From: Erodium maritimum
Lineage: Eukaryota; Streptophyta; Magnoliopsida; Geraniales; Geraniaceae
Assembly: GCA_963921825.1 (NCBI GenBank)
Contig: OY997595.1
Coordinates: forward strand, 17,477,228-17,541,227
Reading direction: 5' to 3'
Length of the DNA: 64,000 bases
Position 1 is the first letter of the stretch. Each line of letters starts with the position of its first letter. The notes beneath the pieces are model-generated. The model searched no databases. It was not told the DNA's origin and saw only the letters and a list, made by a program, of their open reading frames with translations. The position numbers and the translations under genes were made by a program. Shown here in pieces: positions 1 to 11,700 of the stretch.

Positions 1-1611
1 GGGTATTATTTTAATCGGATAGAGTATTATTTGTTGATCATGTACGGGTAGGGTTTGGGTTTGGGTTTACCCGACCCAATCTTATAACACATATATTTAT
101 TTATTTATATTATATGCATAAATAAGTTCACATTATAAACCTAATAACAAGTCACTTCCAATTAAAAAGTTGTATGGTCATAACCAGTGGCGGATTTAAC
201 TTTTCTAGTGAGGAGGGACACCAATTTTTTATATAATAAATAACGTTAAAATAATTTTTTTATAAGCGAAAACTTATTGAAACTCTAATCTCTGAGAATG
301 AGAATAGGGTATAGTAATCCACAGAAAGGGATTACCTTAATACAAAAACATGATCGAAAAACGATCTGAAACCAACTTGAAAGCAAACATACTTTCAAGG
401 AAAACAATAGTTCTATACAAGCCACCTAAACAGCAAAAGCCACTCAGCCTAACAACACAAAGCTGGAAAAAAAAAAATAAACACACCTAAGTGAGTACAA
501 GAACAAATGATCAACCACTGGGATACTGAAATAATAATATTCTATTTTGAAAATATGTAAAATACTTTCATACTAATATGATTGACAAGAACTCTTTTGT
601 ATATATTTTATTCGCACTTGATCTCCAATATTTAGAGGATAATGTAGAATGAATGATCTCTCTTTTCCAAATATGTTTCAAGACTTTTATAATTAAATTC
701 TAAACTTGTTCGACCGTTTTATTACTTTTCTCAAAAAGACCGCTGTATAATTTTGTAGATTTCCCATTCTTCTGTTATAATTGATGGAGTCCGATTTTTT
801 TTCGAAATATTTCTTCACGACTGTAATGTTTTTGTAGAGAATTAATCTCAAAACTTGAGTTAATGTAAATAATGTTTTAAATAAGAATGAGTTTTTATAG
901 ACTAATTAGAATTAAGAGATTAGAAAATATAGAAATATAAAATAATCTGAATAAAATATTAAAAAATACAAAGACAACCAACAATAATACACGGACCTAG
1001 TTTCCAATTGGAATTAAGTTAACTTACTGTAATTAAGAAACAGACAAAAAAATGTAAATATGAGGGCTGGGTATCATTACAAAACTTCAGTAACCACAAA
1101 CACTAAAACTGAATTTTTTAACAGTTAAGGAGGGGCACAATTATAAGACTAACATAAATATGGGTACTCAAACTGAATTTTTAGAAAATTGAGGGGGGCA
1201 CGTGCCCCCGGGCCCTACATACATCCGTCACTGGTCATAACTCATAAATCCATAATACCACACAATTTATTTATGTTTATTGACCATCTATTTTTTTTTA
1301 AAGGGATTACTTTTGCTTGATTGTTACTTGATTTTAGGGTTGTTATATGTTGAAATTTGAGATGCGGAAAATTTTCTAAATTTTCATAATTTTAACTACT
1401 TAAATTTATATGAAATGATTACTTAGTTCTCAATTTCTTATAATACACATGTCATATGAACGAGTCGGGTAGGGTAACACCCGATCCGAACGGATAGAGA
1501 TCGGGTAGGGTATTGACCAAAAATAGATTAAATACGGGTATTGGGTATGAAAATCGAGTTGGATACGGGTATCACAAAACTCAATCCATATCTTATCCAT
1601 TGCTATCCCTA
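1..1611. mobile_element. hAT-like non-autonomous element, left end outside the window
   Basis: The right end (1600-1611) reads TTGCTATCCCTA, the reverse complement of the TAGGGATAGCAA-type terminus of a common plant hAT group. Both flanks are rich in GGGTA/GGGTTT and ACCCGA motifs (about 46-85 and 1465-1575), usual in the subterminal parts of such elements. No transposase is visible. The left terminus and target duplication lie before position 1, so the family call is tentative. A second hAT element interrupts it at 185-1233. Confidence 0.42.
185..1233. mobile_element. Non-autonomous hAT element with 8-bp target duplication
   Basis: The terminal inverted repeats are CAGTGGCGGA (185-194) and TCCGTCACTG (1224-1233), with one mismatch between the arms. 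The 8-bp sequence GTCATAAC occurs directly before (177-184) and after (1234-1241), the duplication length expected for hAT. The 1049-bp interior is AT-rich and has no transposase, so it would need an enzyme in trans. G/C-rich subterminal motifs such as GGGGGGCACGTGCCCCC near the right end recur in the element at 39454-40132, so both are the same family. Confidence 0.85.
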
Positions 1612-3040
1612 TCAATTTAGCCTTTATGGAGTGACTAAGTAAGAAAAAAAAAGAGAGGAGACAATTGAAGTATGATTAATCACAATAATTAAGATTTACC
1701 AAAACAAATAAAGGGCGAAGTAATGACTTAACTCATGAGAGTTAGAAATCATGAGTTAAGAAAATGACTTAACATAAAGCAAAGCTGATAATACTTCGGC
1801 AGCTCTATAGGAATAGAAGCTTCAACCCTATGCACAACGTTGACTCGAATGATAAGCAATGACTACATTTAAAAAGACTAAGAGTCTCATATCAGAAAAA
1901 CGTGAAACAAAAGACCGTCTTAAACAACCAGTTTAGACCTCCACCTGCGTGTTCGAGGATGGGTTGGACTTAAATAGAGACTCGCATAGAGCTGTTTTGC
2001 AGGAACCAATCTTATAAAAGTTGGCATGTATACATTACTTTCATAAGGGAAACAACGTTGGGAAGTATTCATCATGTAAAACTAGAGTGTAACAAATATT
2101 AGGAACCTTGCCACCAAACACAAGGTCAAACTTGTATGATAGGATTAAGCAGGCAAGCAAGAAAGTCTCTACCTCAGTAGATAATTAAACAAGCATAAAA
2201 TCGAACCGTTCAGAAAAGATATATGCTTCACAAATTTTGAAATTTATCATATCGAATCAGTGTAGATCTATAAAGAAAGCAAAGCCTAAACGTCTCCGTG
2301 CAAATGAAGAGCCAAGCATGAATAATGAAAAGACTCAAAACGCCATATTCAGAACTGAATGGGAACAAAAACTATGAAACCGCATACCAGGAATTGTGGC
2401 ATGTTATGTTTATGTTAGTTGACAATTAGATGGCACATGCTTACACTTGTTACTTACTTAAAGCTAGACGATATCTTATGCCTAAAACAATGCCAGAAAG
2501 CATAACCTCCTTTCTTCCACTTTACTACATTAAAACCTATTCAATACCTGAGGAGCTTGAGTCATGAGTTGTACCATGCTCAATACCTTAATTATACAGT
2601 GAAATTATTTTAGTATGCAAAAATTAGATATAAAACCAATGATAAATTTGAACTGTTACATTATATGTAAATTAATCTATATATTTTGTTGTATATTTTT
2701 TCATGTGGGAGATATCTTGACTTGCAAGTCTTTTTAGACCTTTTCATAAGCATATCTCGTTTGATATCAAATCATAAATGTTCATTCCCTTTTACACCAA
2801 GCAAGAAAAATGTTCATGTTCATGGCACAACATTAATGGCCACTTTTTAATATGAAATAAACTGTTGAAAAATAAAACAGAGTACATTAAACAAAAAAAA
2901 AACGTTTACAAAATCAATAAACAGGGGTTGAACATGACAAGTCCCAGGGGCATAATGGTAAAAGAGCAAGAATGAGCTCCCAGGGGCATTGTGAACTCCG
3001 CTCCCCAGTGGAAACAGAGTAGTTGGGTGGTTCCTTTTCC
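1612..3040. other. Intergenic, no gene recognised
   Basis: This is AT-rich sequence with no ORF of convincing composition and no recognisable element ends. It separates the hAT nest from the 5' region of the coiled-coil gene at 3197. Confidence 0.5.
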
Positions 3041-3045
3041 ATGAG

Positions 3046-3065
3046 GACTCAGACTCAGACTCAGA

Positions 3066-3099
<34 letters not shown>
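3046..3099. repeat. Hexanucleotide microsatellite (GACTCA)n then (CTCTCA)n
   Basis: Four GACTCA units are followed by about five CTCTCA units, a compound hexamer repeat about 100 bp upstream of the next gene's start codon. The minus-strand reading as serine/glutamate or arginine/valine repeats is an artefact of the repeat. Confidence 0.9.
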
Positions 3100-3150
3100 T
3101 CCACCATAAAAAGGAAGGATTGGTTGCTTCTCTCTCAACACATTTCCATT

Positions 3151-3154
<4 letters not shown>

Positions 3155-3195
<41 letters not shown>
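3155..3195. repeat. (AG)n microsatellite in the 5' leader
   Basis: About 20 uninterrupted AG units end one base before the ATG at 3197. GA tracts in leaders and promoters are common in plants and can bind GAGA-binding BPC proteins; a regulatory role here is inference. Confidence 0.9.
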
Positions 3196-3196
<1 letters not shown>

Positions 3197-3197
<1 letters not shown>

Positions 3198-4490
3198 TGG
3201 CTATGAGTGGTTCTTACAATAATAATAAAGGAAATGGTGGGAACAGAGTGAGGCCAATAGGGGTGATGTTGCTAGTGGCGTTCGGGACGGCTATGCTCGG
3301 AGTGATGGTCGTGCACAAGCTCCGGGAACGCCGCATCTTCCACCTCCTCGTCAAGGAGAAGGACCGTGACCTCGTTTCTCTCCACCTCCTCTTACAGGTA
3401 ACCTTCTTCTTCTTCTTCTTCTTCTTCTTCTGGAAGAGAAAAAACCTATTAAACGTGATTTATGTGTTGAATTCTGCAGAAGGAGAGAGATTTGGGACAG
3501 GAGATGAGAGGGAAGATATTGGCACTCACAACCCACAAAGCTGAAGTTGAGAGCAGGCTCTCGGAGATGCGTTCCACCATTGCCTTGCTGAAAGATGAGC
3601 AAACATCTGTGGCAATGGCTCTCCAAGAGAAGCAGAATGAGATCAAGATGCTCAGAGACAAGGGAGATTCTCACCGGGAAGCTGAGGTTGAGCTTGCAAA
3701 ACCAAATGTCACTGTGGCTCAAACTGATAAAGATGAAGATAAAGAGGGTGTTGTTGAAGGTGAAGGAAACAGCAAGGCTCAAGCTGGAGGAGCTTTTGGT
3801 GGCATTGCAAATGTGACTGAAACGAGAAATGAAGTTGGTGAGCTCAATGGAGAGATCTTGCACAAGACAGATGGAGATTCCAAGTTACAAGACCAATCTG
3901 GGAGTAGACCAAAGAGAAGGAGTAGGAGAATGTCTGCCAGGCATAGGAGACTGGACAAAAATGGGGACGCTGAGAATGATGGAGCCAGGAGTGCGAGGAG
4001 ATTGAGAAGTAGGAGACCGTACAAAGATGCTAGCATAGTCTTGAAGACGACCGAAGAACCGGGTTTGGAAGACAATAAGCCTGACTTGAGACAAGAACAC
4101 AAGTTGCCATCAATAAGAGATGTAAGGGGAGAGGTGCATTCCCTAGAAGCTGAGAAGCAGAACCCTCAAGAGACCGAGCACACAAAGGATCAACAAGCTG
4201 AGAACCAAAGCCCTGAAGAGACCAAGGATCAAATGGTGAAGGAACAGGGGGAAACAACCAAGATCTTCAGTCCACAGGATGGAGAAGTTAGCGATGATGT
4301 AAATTCGGAAAAGGATGCTGAGGAAGTGAATGTTCGGGAGGACCATGATGATGAAGAGGATACAGAGATTGCTAATAAAAAGGAAGAACAAGCAGATGCA
4401 AGTAACGATGACTTCTTTAGGAACCCAAGATCAAACTCAGACGTGGACACAGAAGAATACAAGGAAGAAACTGACGAGTCTGAGTTTTAA
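3197..4490 (+). CDS. Plant-specific single-pass membrane protein with coiled coil and acidic tail (2 exons)
   Basis: Exons are 3197-3397 and 3480-4490; the 82-bp intron has GT..AG ends and the joined frame gives 403 residues. After a short Asn/Gly-rich head there is one hydrophobic segment (residues about 21-41, VMLLVAFGTAMLGVMVVHKL), then basic residues and a predicted coiled coil (about 45-125). A lysine/arginine-rich patch follows (about 200-245, with KRRSRRMSARHRR) and then a very acidic Glu/Asp/Lys/Gln tail. This layout matches unnamed plant proteins sometimes labelled micronuclear-linker-histone-like, whose function I do not know. The basic patch could be a nuclear-localisation or membrane-proximal element. 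The ATG follows the AG leader repeat directly. The family label is uncertain; the gene structure is solid. Confidence 0.8.
3404..3431. repeat. (TTC)n microsatellite inside the intron
   Basis: Nine to ten TTC units form most of the pyrimidine-rich part of the 82-bp intron. Length variation here would change the intron but not the protein. It also creates a spurious arginine-rich minus-strand reading. Confidence 0.9.
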
Positions 4491-4895
4491 GCAATGAACT
4501 GATTCAAATGTTAGGTCAGTGTGTTCCTGGTCATTCGAAATTATCAAGTACCAAATGAAATGAACAAGACTGCTCGAGCAGATCAATCATGTAATGTGGC
4601 AATTCACCATCAAGTTTCATGAAAGCAATGTACACAGTGAAGCAAATTTTGCGTCACATGTATTGATGTTTATAGATTCTATTTGGAACATTTGCTGCCC
4701 AGTAAAACAACAAATGCAATTATTCTTCCAAGTTTTAACACCAAATGGGTCATCCCGAACAAATAAGATAAGATAAACCATGACATGTAAAATACAAGCC
4801 CACTTATTATGGCCAGGTCAACATAACATTCAAAACACAAGAGAACTTATTATGGCTAGGCCAATGGTGGAATCGGTAAAACAAAGGCTTGAACC
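4491..4895. other. Convergent 3' region between two genes
   Basis: The plus-strand gene ends at 4490 and the minus-strand gene's stop is at 4896-4898, so this stretch must hold both 3' untranslated regions. No other feature was seen. Confidence 0.5.
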
Positions 4896-7464
4896 TCATT
4901 TTGCAGCTGGTGCCAGCTCCTGTACGGACAAACCAGAAGTCAGTAAATACTGAATTCTTGCTACTATGCAACATATGTAAGTCAAGTGTACTGGATAGAC
5001 AATTAAAGTTTAACAAAACACACATATAGCCATCAAAATCGTCCCTGGAGAAAAATTGTACTCGAGTTAGCAATCAAATATTCTCAAGTTACTCACAATT
5101 GAGATAAGGTAGCAGAGTTGGTTGATTTATGTTACTGCAGGATAAAATAAACATGTAATAAGAAAAAGGTTGTATTTTCTTTCCTTTTAAAAGGTCTAGT
5201 GAGTCATTGTGAGGCCAACGTTGTAAATGAATACAAACATTTTACAGACAATGCATGAAAAAGTACTTTGGCAAGAATATATGTCTTGGTATATTGATTA
5301 TCACACAACACTATATTGACTGTACAACATACTTCACAATGAACAACAACTAAATTCTAAAATGTTTATACAGTTAGAATCAGTAAGATTCCATCATGTG
5401 GAATTTATACTTATTGGACTATTTTCCAATTGATCTAAACTAAACCGAGGAAGGAATGAATAAGTTCACTGAAACACCATATACAGTACGTTACGATCTG
5501 CCTTATTGATGTGCAAGCAATATCATTAAAAGATATACAGAACGAGCTAAGAATTTTCAAATGTAAGAGTACCTCATCCTTCTTGCCTTTGCCTCCTGAA
5601 AATGCTTTGGACATCCCATAGATGAGTAAACCCCAGCCAGATAATGAAACAATTACAAACTGCATTAATAGAACATATCCAGTCAAGACAATTACCAAAG
5701 AAATGCCCTTCATTAGATTTTTGTGTTGCATTACTCGGAAGTCGGAATCAATCCATTAAAAACCATCAATATATACTTCCCATCGAAAGGGGTAAGAGCT
5801 AAACTGTCCAAGTGAACCCCTACGAAGCCTAAGTATAATAATGTCTCCATAAATTGGACTAAAAACTGATTTAGAACATAATATGTAGTAAGAATCTAAG
5901 AGTGTATAACCATCTTCATTCCAATAAAGACAATATGGACCAACAAAACTGAAGAAAAAAAAACTAGGAAAAAGATTCTCAGGAAAAATACATGAAGTAA
6001 AGAAAATTATGACATCCACCACTACTCCAATTAAAAGGGGTAAAATAAGAAGACAAGAAACCTTATAAGATCGCGAGCTTTATACTTAATTATTTCAATA
6101 ATGTTAGCCAAAGAACTTTTGCTCTCTATGACCCTATTACCAACAGAAAAAAAAATGAACTTCTGTGGAGACAGTCAAATTCAACAATAGTAGCATGAAT
6201 CAAGAATCTGATGGGGATTAAAGAAAGAAATTGATATACCTTCAGCTTATATTCGCTGATAATAATGGAAAAATCTAATCTACCACCAAGGCCAGAAATT
6301 AATAAGATTTAAAAGACAAGATAAATAAATTAAAAAAATGTATGGAAATCGATTTGTTAGAAAAAAAGCATGATATCCTTCCTCTTCTTTTTCTTCATGA
6401 AAGTAATTTAAGGGAAAACAATTAAATTATGTTGAGAAACTAAACAATAAGGTGTATGATGTAAAACTGATAGCAAGAAACAACAATCAGGGCTAAATCT
6501 TTTGTTCACACATTATTTTACTGGAAATTAATTGTTATGTTCTCCATGTATACAAAAATATACAAATAACAGACTCACATGCTCTTCCTTCCACTTTGAT
6601 GGGCTCATTGGGTCAGACCAACAGTTAACCTTAGGGGTTCCATGAGGATCTGCAGAAGAACAAGAGAAAAACTTAGTTTTCTAGTGTCTTAAACCAAAAC
6701 ACAGAAGTATACGGACAAGAGAAAAAACTTAGTTTTCTAGTGTCTTAAACCAAAACACAGAAGTATACGGAGACAGGTTGCTTTTTCACAATTTGTTACC
6801 ATGATATGAGCAGGATAAACACAAAACGAAACATCAACATGGCCTTCAAACAACAACCATTTACAAATTACAGATTTTTCTGAAAACAAATTTTATATGT
6901 GTGTTCATCAGCAGTCAAATATGTTCCTTCATTCTTCTTAATTTTAATTTCACTTCCTCAACTCTCACATTTTAAGGCAGCCTAGTAATGAGTAAAATTT
7001 CAATTGGGTGGTCTCTAGTCCTAGACGATTATGTTTCACCAAGGAATCAATATGGAAAAAAAACATCAAACAAGTACAGTTTCTTCAGTAAAGCCATTTT
7101 TACACTAAATCATCAAAAAAAATTATAGAAATGTACGACAGGTTTATAATATCAGCTCCAATTTCCAAATTTGCTGGGCTACAAACAGCACGTCATCGAA
7201 AATTGAAACAAATAAATCTGAATCTATCTGATCTGAGCTACAAGACAGGCCTGGAACGGAATGCAACACTGAACATGTCCACATTGCAGAACACATTTAT
7301 AAATGCATGTTCTTAGATGGGGAGCTATAAGGGAAAAAAATACCTGCGGCGCCGGCAAGGCCGCGGCGCTGGATGAAAGAGGGGAGTTGCGCTGATGTTG
7401 ATGGAGAGGAAATACGACCTAGAGTCGCAGATCGACGTGCCACAGACGCCGCTAGAGTAGCCAT
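4896..7464 (-). CDS. Small mitochondrial membrane protein, 100 residues, four exons
   Basis: Minus-strand exons are 7344-7464, 6579-6649, 5573-5659 and 4896-4919. All introns are GT..AG, phases close exactly, and the total is 303 nt. Residues 1-40 are Ala/Ser/Arg-rich and end in QRRGLAGAA, a typical mitochondrial presequence with an arginine-containing cleavage site. The mature part is PHGTPKVNCWSDPMSPSKWK, then a transmembrane helix (about 65-78, VIVSLSGWGLLIYG), then a Lys/Gly-rich tail ending ELAPAAK. The small size, presequence, conserved W/P segment and single helix suggest an accessory subunit of an inner-membrane complex; which complex is inference and I do not assign one. The start is the ATG at 7464; an upstream TTG-initiated reading is not credible. 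The terminal exon carries only seven codons. Confidence 0.82.
6661..6771. repeat. Recent 55-bp tandem duplication within intron 1
   Basis: The units 6661-6715 and 6716-6771 are the same except for one extra A, both running from CAAGAGAAAAA to AAGTATACGGA. The copy lies about 10 bp upstream of the exon 2 acceptor at 6650, inside the first intron of the mitochondrial protein gene. Confidence 0.93.
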
Positions 7465-7689
7465 CAGTCGGCGGTTTCTGGGTAGGTTTCCGGCGATAGA
7501 GCGGTTCAATGACTATGAGAATGAGGCAGAAGAAGAGGATCTATGGTTCTACCGAAAATAGGAGAGACCAAGAGACAAATGATGAAATAGGAACTTTTTA
7601 CGAGGATACGACGTCGTCTAGATGAGCCGGTCAAATCTTACCCGTCCATCGCAAAACGGTGCGTTTTACAGGCCAAGATTTCTAAATAA

Positions 7690-8665
7690 TATTCTTTTGT
7701 AACCATGCTAAGAGCATCCACATCCACAGTTTTGATAATTTTGCGGGCAAGAAAGCAATGTTTGTCTTGAAGACTATCGTGGAAAAAGAGATGTTAGAGC
7801 ACATTCGTGACAAAAAGACACTGTAAGAAGCATAGGACACGTTTGTGGCATTGTTCTCAAAGAACAATGATGCAGGTTAACACTACTACAAAACGAGTTA
7901 CTATCAATCTCACAACGCGACATGAATAATGCTCAGTACTTCCACAAGGGCAAGCCGATCTGTTGAGAGACTGTTGAATTAGAACCGAACTTCGTCATTA
8001 AGAAAGCTCGAATGAAGAGGATCATCATCCACGGGTTGCGTCTGAAATATAGAAGCTTCATTATTGATGTACAAGGATGACCCGTTCAACCATTACTTGT
8101 AGAGTTTGAAATTTGCTAGCTAGTTAAGAAGTCATGGATAAAAAAATGGGAGGCGTCACGCTGAAAAGTGAGAACAAAGCACTCTACGCGAATAAAAGTC
8201 GGAGCAAATTCAAACCTCCCACAAAAGGTGAATACAAAAATAACGACAAAAGAAGAAGCCACCAAGGAACCGCACAACCTTGAAAAGATTTGAAGACCGG
8301 CAACAAGAAGTTTCTAGGGAAGATGTTCGAAGGAATTTGTTACAATTTGCTACCTTGGAATGAATTCGCTCCCACACCAAGGATTGTTGGTTCAAGAAAA
8401 AACTTGTCGAAAGCAATACCACAACTTCAAAAAGGAGACGGAGGATTAATGGGATGTTGAGGTACTATATGCCATTAAAGAAGACGAGCTAGCACTCATG
8501 GCGATGACGGGGGATAAGAATGATTATGTGAACAACTAGATCGTTGATTCAGGATACTCAAACCACATGACCGACGACCAGAGGAAACTAAGAAACAAGA
8601 GAGAGTACAAAGAGGATAAGAAGGGTGAGTTTGTGGGAACCAACAAAGAACAGCCTACCTGACTT
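7690..8665 (+). pseudogene. Decayed Ty1/copia gag to protease fragment
   Basis: Translations in shifting frames recover copia landmarks in order: an UBN2-type gag stretch (ARMKRIIIHGL then IIDVQG), a basic segment, a degenerate knuckle (ICYNCYHLG) and the protease active-site region (IVDSGYSNHMT, about 8550-8580). Stops and frameshifts are frequent, with no LTR visible. It abuts a gypsy gag relic in the same direction, so the junction at about 8660 is either a nested insertion or a rearrangement. Confidence 0.65.
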
Positions 8666-9260
8666 CCTTCTATTGTGGAAGAGAAAACTAGTCTTGAGGA
8701 GGAAATTATCATAGAAAGATATCACTTGGGCATGGGCGAAGCCATAGATCCAATCGTGTGGAGGTCGAGATGGAGATTGATGAACTACAAGAGAACGTTA
8801 ACAAGCAGCTCGATGAGATGTGTGCGCGCTTGGAGGAGACAAGTGCAGATTGGGCTATATGTCGACGCGTTCTCATAGGGGGAGCAATGGACGCCATTGT
8901 CAAAGAAGTCCAGCAGGTGGACGCTCCAAAGACAAGGAGTTACTGTAGGCAGCGGGAAGCTAAAGAGGTCGATAATTTCATTGGCACGTATAGGAATATT
9001 TTGAGGCACTCAATATGAAGGATGAGAGGGCGAAGCTAAGGACAACGGCGCTCTACCACACGGATGTGGCAGCAGTATGGTGGAGTAGAAAGCACGCCGA
9101 AATCCAACAAGGTATGGCTAGAATCGATACTTGGGATGATTTTAAGGTTGAGCTTAAATGTCAATTTTATCCCGCTAACGTTACACACGAGGCACGCTTG
9201 CCAATGAGAGAGTTGAGGTATACTCGTTCCATCCATGAGTATGTGGAGGAATTCTCTGGA

Positions 9261-11114
9261 TGTCACGCCCCAAATCCGGTTTTGACCGGATTCGAGACGA
9301 CGAAAGTCTCGGATGTTGAAGTGTCTTGTTTGAGTTTTTCTTTACTTTGTGTTTATGCCCCGAGGGATTTGGAGTTTACTACTCTTCCCTACCTTGAATT
9401 CTACAACGCTTAAATACTCCTAGCTGCTGACGTCTGGGCTAGCTTCCTCCTCCTCTTCTCACGTGGTGCAAGGGCCTCCTTCTCCGTCAAGTCTCGGTCC
9501 AAGGTCTTGGATCACAATTAACACCATAATTAGAGATCAACAATAATTTCAAATGAAATAAGTTAATTATAACCGGAAAGGTCCTAGTTTGCATATAGGA
9601 TGTGATTAACTAGATTAACCGCTTTTCAATTACAATAATAACCAGACGAGTCTAGTTTGCATATAGGATGTGATTCACTAGATTAATCGTTTTCAATACT
9701 TTGGGAGATTGTCGTGCTGGTAGATTGATCATGTCAAGCCTTAGGATTGTTTGTTGAATGTACTTTATGTTGATTGCTCGTTCTTAGTATTGATGCATGC
9801 TTCGTCTTTAGGTTAATATAAGGGTCACACTAAACTAGATGAATTAAGATGGTTGTGATATGAATGATTGATCCGTGTTATGATTGGTCGAATGAATGAA
9901 ATGAATGTGATATGATTGGTTGAATGGACGTGTGAATGTGTATTGATTGTGCCTAATGATATGATCGGGTGGTTGATAGACCGATGGTTGTGATTGGTAA
10001 GTACTGCCGGTAAGCTTGGTTTGACAATGTGTGTGGTGATATTGTGCTTGTTATGCTATTGTATGGTTTGAGTGTGTACCCCGAGGTGGACATGCCGGGA
10101 AGATACCTAGTCCGATGTGCGGTTGCGGTGTGGTATATGAGTGTGTACCCCGAGGTGGACATTCTGGGAAGATACCTAGTCCGATGTGTGCATCCGGTAT
10201 GGTATATGATTGTGTACCCCGATGTGCGTTTCCGGGAAGACGTCTAGGCCGATGTGCGTTTCCGGTATGATGTATTCGTTTCACCCCGATGTTGTGTGTT
10301 CCGGGAAGATATCTAGGCCGATGTGCGTTTCCGGTATGATATATTACTTGTTCTACCCCGATGATCCATGGCCCTTTGGAGACATTTCCGGTACCCCGAT
10401 GATATGTGTTCTTGGGAACATTTCCGAGAATCCCGATGATATGTGCCTCCTCTGGACCGAGGGACATTCCATTATGAGGTGTTGGGTCATGTGTGGACTG
10501 GAGTCCATGATTCTGATTATCTTACGTTGTACTCGTTGTTTCTTCAGTTAATTCGATTGGTGTTTAATTTGTCTCTCGTTGATCTCTTTTGAGTATAAAT
10601 TATCGACGTTCCGTCACTTTTGTGTTCAGTAGCTGTTTGTATTGAAGATTAAACTGTCTCTCCTTGTATTTCCTTTGAGTTACTATTTTTATTGCGTATT
10701 GTAATTCTTGTTGGTCGCTAAATTCGGTGTCTTTTGGATAGTCTTACTTTTTGAGGTTTCATTGTCAAAGCGGAGGTTTCTTTTACTTTACTACTTTTTC
10801 CCTACTGAGTGTAAGCTCACCCCCTTTGTGTTTACTTTTGTTTTACAGGTTTCATTGCTGAGTAGGCTGTAGGACGTCTCAGGGCTCGGGAGCTCACTGA
10901 GGGTTCGGGTGTTACTATGTTAGAGACGTACCTTCGCTTTTTGTCTTAAATTGTGTTACATTTTGTTTCAGTTTGAGCTTTTGACTCTTCATTTGGACTT
11001 GAATTGTGATTTACTCTGAGGATTAATTTATCAAATTTTATTTAGTTATTTGTTATTTATACTTATTTTAGCTCACGTCTCGAGTCCGGTCAAAACCGGA
11101 TTTAGGGCGTGAAA
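9261..11114 (+). mobile_element. Gypsy solo LTR (1854 bp) with 5-bp target duplication
   Basis: The ends are TGTCACGCCCC and GGGCGTGAAA. The first and last 37 bp are near-perfect inverted repeats (TGTCACGCCCCAAATCCGG against CCGGATTTAGGGCGTGAAA). The 5-mer CTGGA flanks it at 9256-9260 and 11115-11119, an LTR-type duplication interrupting a gypsy gag relic. The final AA is probably a mutated CA, since the related LTR at 60526 ends in GTGACA on its own strand. Orientation is inferred from that copy. One internal segment (about 9371-9530) is inverted relative to the second copy. Confidence 0.8.
10070..10450. repeat. Degenerate tandem repeat inside the solo LTR
   Basis: Five to six units of roughly 60-70 bp each contain ACCCCGATG or ACCCCGAGG, CCGGGAAGA, CCTAG or TCTAGG, CCGATGTGCG and CCGGTATGAT. 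The same motif array appears reversed at about 61080-61560. Long ORFs here are by-products of the repeat period. Confidence 0.8.
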
Positions 11115-11700
11115 CTGGACCCGTGCTCCGAATCCCAAACATGATAAAAGAGGACTTGATGTTCAATTTTAAAATGAGATTGCAACCATAGAGCTCGATC
11201 AACGTCATGTGAGGGATATTTCCACGGCGCTTACAGTGGCCGAGTCATTGGAAGAGCAAGGTCCAAGAGACAAGGGGAAGACGATCATGTATCCCAAGTA
11301 CAAGCCAAGCGACGAGGATGTCATCGAGGATGAACCACGTGGAAGCAAAGGGCGCGACCATGAAAAAGGCGAGGGAGCCAACAGTTTGAGGCCACCATAC
11401 TATCGAAGCAAGGGATGGACGCCACCATGAAAGCACGAGGGACGCGAGCGCACTTGAGCGATTAGTTGATTCTTATACAACGGGCCGCACGCGGCGAGTG
11501 AATGCCCAAAGAAGTCGCGACTGACAACGCTGCTCACGGAGGAAAAACCGAGGGAAAGGACTCCGAAAAACATACCCATGTGGGAAGTCTTTGCCTGAGT
11601 GGAATGGTGAAATCGATGGACGAGGACGCTCCCCAAGCAAAACTAGGATGTGTGCTCACGATAGAGCAAGACGGGGATGCGCATGGAGCAGCGGAATAAT

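Larger units (their letters stand above)
8670..11700 (+). pseudogene. Ty3/gypsy gag relic, split by a solo LTR
   Basis: A retrotransposon gag domain is readable at 8760-9260, with LRTTALYHTDVAAVWW, then WDDFKVELKCQFYPANV and LRYTRSIHEYVEEFS. It stops at 9260 where a solo LTR is inserted and resumes at 11115 with IPNMIKEDLMFNF-like and DISTALTVAESLEEQ-like segments, followed by a lysine-rich linker to about 11700. Frameshifts and stops show it is dead. Its protease and polymerase parts are not found downstream. Confidence 0.7.

Noticed and set aside
3351-3863. 170-codon minus-strand frame opposite the coiled-coil gene
   Set aside because: It is an arginine-rich shadow created by the (TTC)n intron repeat and the reverse of acidic/lysine codons, with no family features.
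10029-10551. Overlapping ORFs on both strands at 10-10.5 kb
   Set aside because: They follow the period of the tandem repeat in the solo LTR and repeat the same few motifs; no protein family is visible.
9261-11114. DNA transposon (MULE or CACTA) because of 37-bp inverted ends
   Set aside because: The 5-bp target duplication, TG start and homology to an LTR next to gypsy pol at 60-64 kb fit a solo LTR. CACTA would give 3 bp and MULE about 9 bp.
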